DNA of 9,007 bases from an uncultured Nitrospinaceae bacterium. GTDB lineage: Bacteria > Nitrospinota > Nitrospinia > Nitrospinales > VA-1. A program made the position numbers and the translations under genes. The stretch spans positions 1 through 9,007 of the forward strand of contig CAJWLY010000052.1 of NCBI GenBank assembly GCA_913043155.1, in the 5' to 3' direction. The notes below the pieces were generated by a model. It saw only the letters and a program-made list of their open reading frames with translations, was not told where the DNA came from and did not search any database. Of the stretch, positions 6,769-9,007 are shown in pieces. How positions within the stretch are numbered: the stretch's first letter is position 1; each line of letters begins with the position of its first letter.

Positions 6769-6776
6769 GGGGTGAA

Positions 6777-7154
6777 TCAGGTGAGAGACCGCACGCGCTC
6801 TATGGGGGTCACGATACTGGTAAGGCGCACGCCGAATTTCTCATTTACAATCACGACCTCCCCTCTCGCCACCAGCTTACTATTGATGAGGACTTCGAGC
6901 GGTTCGCCCACGAGCTTGGTCAACTCGATCACCGACCCCTCCCCTAGCTGAAGCAGGTCGTTGATTAGTATTTTACTGCGACCGAGTTCGACTGTTACCG
7001 TAAGAGGAATATCAAGAATGAGATCAAGCTTATTGGCATCAACTTTTTCTTTCTCGCAAACAACATCATCCAAATCCTCTGGGCCGACTTCGTCACCGCC
7101 GACATCCTTAGATTCTTCTAGCGATTCAAACTCCGGGCTCGCATCATCCTGCAT
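6777..7154 (-). CDS. fliN: Flagellar motor switch protein FliN
   Basis: FliN forms the lower C-ring of the flagellar switch with FliM and also docks the FliH/FliI export ATPase complex. The 125-residue protein has an acidic, probably disordered N-terminal third (1-40) and a C-terminal SpoA domain (about 41-119). That domain includes LDLILDIPLTVTVELGR (43-59), DLLQLGEGSVIEL (66-78), EPLEVLINSKLVARGEVV (84-101) and FGVRLTSIV (107-115). The length and single SpoA domain match FliN rather than FliY, which carries an extra CheC-like domain. The ATG overlaps the last 11 bp of fliM, and AAGGA (7166-7162) lies 7 nt before it, so the two genes are surely co-translated. Two hairpins follow the stop. 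Confidence 0.95.
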   Translation of the reverse strand: MQDDASPEFESLEESKDVGGDEVGPEDLDDVVCEKEKVDANKLDLILDIPLTVTVELGRSKILINDLLQLGEGSVIELTKLVGEPLEVLINSKLVARGEVVIVNEKFGVRLTSIVTPIERVRSLT

Positions 7155-8136
7155 GGATTTGTCCTTCCCTTTCTACGATTTCAGTGACTCGGATGGCCTT
7201 GGCCCCTCGTGATACGCTGGGAAATCCTTTAAATTTTGGAATTCCTTCAACTTTCATTGACAAGGGATCCGTGATGTCGCTCCCAAGCATAATCGTGTCG
7301 CCCGGCTCGAATTCAAACAAACGCCTGGGAGTAATATCGGCGATACCCAGTTCGGCAACCATTTCCACCTCGGTCTGCAAAAGCTTGGTGCGCAAGCGGC
7401 GAACCCAAGCTTGATCCACCGTTTTTTCACTCTGAAACTGGGTTTTGAGTTTTGGAATAACAGGCTCGATTACCGTATAGGGAAGACAAATAGTGATCGA
7501 ACCCGAGATATTTCCCAGTTCAATCTCGAACAGGGTCGCCAACACGGTATCTGTTGGTGAAGCAATCGCTGCAAACCGCGGGTCCACTTCCGCGCGCACA
7601 TAATTTGTAGATACGGCATGTACAGGATTCCAAACCTTCTCCAAATCTTCCAACGCGCCGAGCACCACTTTCTTCGCCATCCTGATTTCAATGGCACTGA
7701 AGTCGCGACCTGTAATCTTGGTCTCCCACGATCCTGTTCCGCCAAAAATGGCGTCAACAACCGCAAACACCAGTTTGCTCTCAATGGCTATCACCCCCTG
7801 TCCACGCAGAGACTCCATGCGAAAGATATGAAGACTGGATGGCACCGGAAGCGAGCGCTGGAACTCATCAAACTTAACGATATCGGTTGACACCACGCGC
7901 ATATTGGCCGCTTTTTGCAACATGCCGGAAAAGGTATTTCGGAACAACTGGGAAAATTTTCGATTGATGGTGTCCAGCATGGGAAGTCGACCGCAAATCT
8001 TTTTTTCATGGCGGGTGAAGTCATAGGGAGTAACCCTTGACCCCTTTCCCGGTTGGTCGGTTTCGGTCTCGACCTCACCTTTGCTGACGCCTCTCAATAA
8101 TGCGTCGACTTCATCCTGAGACAATATTTCACTCAC
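7144..8136 (-). CDS. fliM: Flagellar motor switch protein FliM
   Basis: FliM links the MS-ring protein FliG to FliN in the C-ring and binds phosphorylated CheY to switch rotation. The 330-residue length is typical. The N-terminal LSQDEVDALLRG (5-16) is the CheY-P binding peptide, followed by an acidic linker. The CheC-like middle domain (about 40-230) includes the FliG-contact motif GGTGS at 132-136. The C-terminal SpoA domain (about 250-322) contains ELGIADITPRRLFEFEPGD (262-280). The GTG start is supported by AAGGAG (8147-8142) 5 nt upstream and by the family's usual N-terminus beginning at LSQDE. FliM is the first flagellar gene of the minus-strand run in this window and overlaps fliN by 11 bp. 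The presence of the CheY-binding peptide implies a chemotaxis system elsewhere in the genome. Confidence 0.97.
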   Translation of the reverse strand: MSEILSQDEVDALLRGVSKGEVETETDQPGKGSRVTPYDFTRHEKKICGRLPMLDTINRKFSQLFRNTFSGMLQKAANMRVVSTDIVKFDEFQRSLPVPSSLHIFRMESLRGQGVIAIESKLVFAVVDAIFGGTGSWETKITGRDFSAIEIRMAKKVVLGALEDLEKVWNPVHAVSTNYVRAEVDPRFAAIASPTDTVLATLFEIELGNISGSITICLPYTVIEPVIPKLKTQFQSEKTVDQAWVRRLRTKLLQTEVEMVAELGIADITPRRLFEFEPGDTIMLGSDITDPLSMKVEGIPKFKGFPSVSRGAKAIRVTEIVEREGQIHAG

Positions 8137-8141
8137 GGGTG

Positions 8142-8147
8142 CTCCTT
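8142..8147 (-). promoter_or_regulatory. Shine-Dalgarno fixing the fliM GTG start
   Basis: AAGGAG on the minus strand sits 5 nt before GTG at 8136, the best ribosome site in the window. It settles the start in the absence of an ATG. Confidence 0.8.
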
Positions 8148-8231
8148 AAATCAGGGGTAGGCCGGTTCTTTTCGTTGGAACCACCTCAGGTCTATACGAA
8201 CAAAGATAAGCTCATAAAATTCAATCCATGA

Positions 8232-8251
8232 CCCCCCTTTACACAAGGGAG
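8232..8251. repeat. Small inverted repeat, possibly of REP type
   Basis: CCCTT (8235-8239) and AAGGG (8245-8249) flank TACAC, with extra C's on the left and AG on the right. The C-run, short hairpin and G-run pattern is common in dispersed intergenic repeats. Only one clear copy is in the window, so repeat status is a guess. Confidence 0.3.
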
Positions 8252-8597
8252 ATGCGAAGCTACTGGAAACGCAACTTTTTTTACTATTAAAAATTATTGT
8301 ATTTAAATTCATTATAAACTTCTTCTCTTGCCCCCATTGCTCAGCTGGGTAGCTAATCGAGGGTGAAAATATCCTCCTTTTGACGCCTGAACCCACATTT
8401 CCATATATTGCGGCTCCATTTCTTTTCGGATTTAGTTGAAAAATTCTTCACTTTTTAATGGAGGGTTACGACCAGAACAAGGGCTTAATTCCAACAATAT
8501 GGATCAGAAGTTTTGTAGCGATGGTGATTCCGACAATTGAATCTAAATTCACAGCCGGGATTTCTAAAGGCCCCCCTCACCCTTCTCAACCTCCACA

Positions 8598-8625
8598 TTG
8601 ATTGAAGCTCTAAATTGAACATAAT
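8598..8625 (+). promoter_or_regulatory. Possible sigma-70 promoter facing the PII-like gene
   Basis: TTGATT (8598-8603) and CATAAT (8620-8625) are 16 bp apart, matching 4/6 and 5/6 of consensus. Transcription from here would read through the small ORF at 8735 towards the gene at 8991. The DNA is AT-rich, so chance matches are expected. Confidence 0.25.
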
Positions 8626-8734
8626 TAAACTATTTAGCGCCACAAAATAAGGCAAAAAGCTTTATTTAATAGTTTGCCTGCCTAGACCAAGTTTTGTTCC
8701 CTTCTTGTAAATACCTGTAGACAAAGAAGAAAAC

Positions 8735-8851
8735 ATGCAACCGTCTGAGGATCTCAGTTTGGCACAATTGTTGAATATTCTTCATGAGGTGGTGGGTGAT
8801 ATCAACTCGTCTCCATCCACAGGTCGAATAGATTGGCTACTGCCGCCCTAA
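8735..8851 (+). CDS. Possible small protein, 38 residues, unrecognised
   Basis: An ATG at 8735 opens a 38-codon frame ending in TAA at 8849-8851. A loose purine-rich stretch (AAGAAGA, 8725-8731) precedes it. The peptide begins MQPSEDLSLAQLLNILHEVV. Residues 5-24 would form a strongly amphipathic helix with Leu, Ile and Val on one face, and the end reads RIDWLLPP (31-38). I do not recognise a family. It could be a regulatory small protein, the leftover end of a decayed gene, or chance. It lies 139 bp upstream of the PII-like gene on the same strand. A sigma-54-like string falls inside it. Confidence 0.3.
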   Translation: MQPSEDLSLAQLLNILHEVVGDINSSPSTGRIDWLLPP

Positions 8852-8990
8852 TGTGGGCTTTGGTCCTATAAAAAAAATCAGAATCACTTGGATGCCATTT
8901 GGGACAATAAATCGATACTTTAATCCGCTGAGTGAGCACTTTTCTGCAGGTAGGTTAAGCAACTCCAAGCTTAAGAAAGGAAATTAAATT

Positions 8991-9007
8991 ATGAAGAAAG
9001 TTGAAGC
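8991..9007 (+). CDS. Start of a probable PII nitrogen-regulatory protein (GlnB/GlnK)
   Basis: Only the first five codons and two bases (MKKVE, then GC, which fixes Ala) are inside the window. MKKVEA is the usual N-terminus of PII proteins, trimeric sensors of 2-oxoglutarate, ATP/ADP and often glutamine that control ammonium transport and nitrogen assimilation. AAAGGA at 8976-8981 lies 9 nt before the ATG, so a real gene start is likely. The family call rests on six residues plus general knowledge and needs the downstream sequence. glnB and glnK cannot be told apart here. Confidence 0.55.

Larger units (their letters stand above)
6479..6776. other. fliN-flhG spacer with hairpins, no gene seen
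   Basis: In many flagellar clusters fliO, fliP, fliQ, fliR, flhB, flhA and flhF lie at this point. Here the 298 bp hold no recognisable remnant of them. I looked for FlhF or FliO-like peptides on the minus strand and saw none. The content is two hairpins near the fliN end, a 12-bp tandem repeat at 6553-6576, and AT-rich DNA in front of flhG. A TATAAT (6628-6623, minus strand) lacks a matching -35. Confidence 0.6.
8137..8734. other. AT-rich spacer upstream of fliM, no convincing gene
   Basis: About 600 bp between the fliM start and the small ORF at 8735. On the minus strand an 81-codon frame (8396-8151, GTG start) is open but has no ribosome site, and its middle is translated from a repeat-like hairpin, so I do not call it. 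A TATAAT at 8316-8311 (minus) could be the fliM -10, but no good -35 lies 16-18 bp upstream. A pyrimidine-rich stretch at 8571-8594 resembles widespread intergenic repeats. A tRNA D-arm-like string occurs at 8339-8352 without the rest of a tRNA. Confidence 0.5.

Noticed and set aside
8330..8395. tRNA-like stretch (GCTCAGCTGGGTAGC) on the plus strand
   Set aside because: The D-arm string looks right, but its 3' half does not pair back as required, the following stem has an 8-nt loop, there is no T-arm GTTC-type sequence, and the acceptor end has no partner.
8151..8396. 81-codon minus-strand open frame directly upstream of fliM
   Set aside because: GTG start without a ribosome site, low-complexity Asn/Lys/Ser content, and a SPLCKGG peptide of the kind translated from intergenic repeats. 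It ends 14 bp before fliM but shows no family character.
8466..8552. 28-residue minus-strand hydrophobic frame (VNLDSIVGITIATKLL...)
   Set aside because: It looks peptide-like, but it has only a GTG without a ribosome site, and stops lie immediately upstream in the same frame. Too short to separate from chance.
8458..8601. 47-codon plus-strand frame starting MEGYDQ
   Set aside because: No Shine-Dalgarno and a proline-rich tail read from the pyrimidine-rich repeat-like stretch; no protein character that I can support.

Overview
The window looks like chromosomal core DNA from a Gram-negative, flagellated bacterium. The evidence is a lipid A-type late acyltransferase (LpxL/HtrB family), a rod/export-type flagellar switch pair (FliM, FliN), a FlhG-type ATPase and a FliA sigma factor. 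The style (GTG and TTG starts, an FliM-FliN-FlhG-FliA block, a probable PII gene) fits Deltaproteobacteria-like or Nitrospinota-like lineages. That placement is inference and cannot be settled from this sequence alone. I see no transposase, integrase, phage gene or CRISPR array, and no intact RNA gene.

Layout. At 1-286 (minus) is the start of a CinA/MoaB-like protein that runs off the left edge. A 365-bp AT-rich divergent spacer follows, then a 12-TM major facilitator transporter (652-1875, plus). After a spacer with a good extended -10 promoter and a structured leader comes a plus-strand housekeeping run: purE (2124-2636, TTG start), tsaC/sua5 (2620-3279, overlapping purE), acpS (3315-3692) and an LpxL-like acyltransferase (3768-4706). 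It converges, with only 26 bp between stop codons, on a minus-strand flagellar run read in the order fliM (8136-7144), fliN (7154-6777), a 298-bp gap with hairpins, flhG (6478-5621), a 126-bp gap and fliA (5494-4733). Right of fliM is an 854-bp divergent region with little coding content except a possible 38-codon ORF. The window ends on the first codons of a plus-strand gene that reads like a PII protein (GlnB/GlnK).

How the genes work together. PurE acts in de novo purine synthesis and TsaC in t6A tRNA modification. AcpS activates acyl carrier protein, and the acyltransferase uses acyl-ACP to complete lipid A, so the last two genes are biochemically linked. FliM and FliN form the C-ring switch; FlhG and FliA control flagellar number or placement and late flagellar transcription. 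The export genes and flhF, which often lie between fliN and flhG in other genomes, are absent here.

I did not find a convincing undescribed system. The points most worth a second look are the compacted fliN-flhG junction with an FlhG lacking a visible FlhF-activating motif, the leader of purE with two competing pairings, and the small ORF in front of the PII-like gene.
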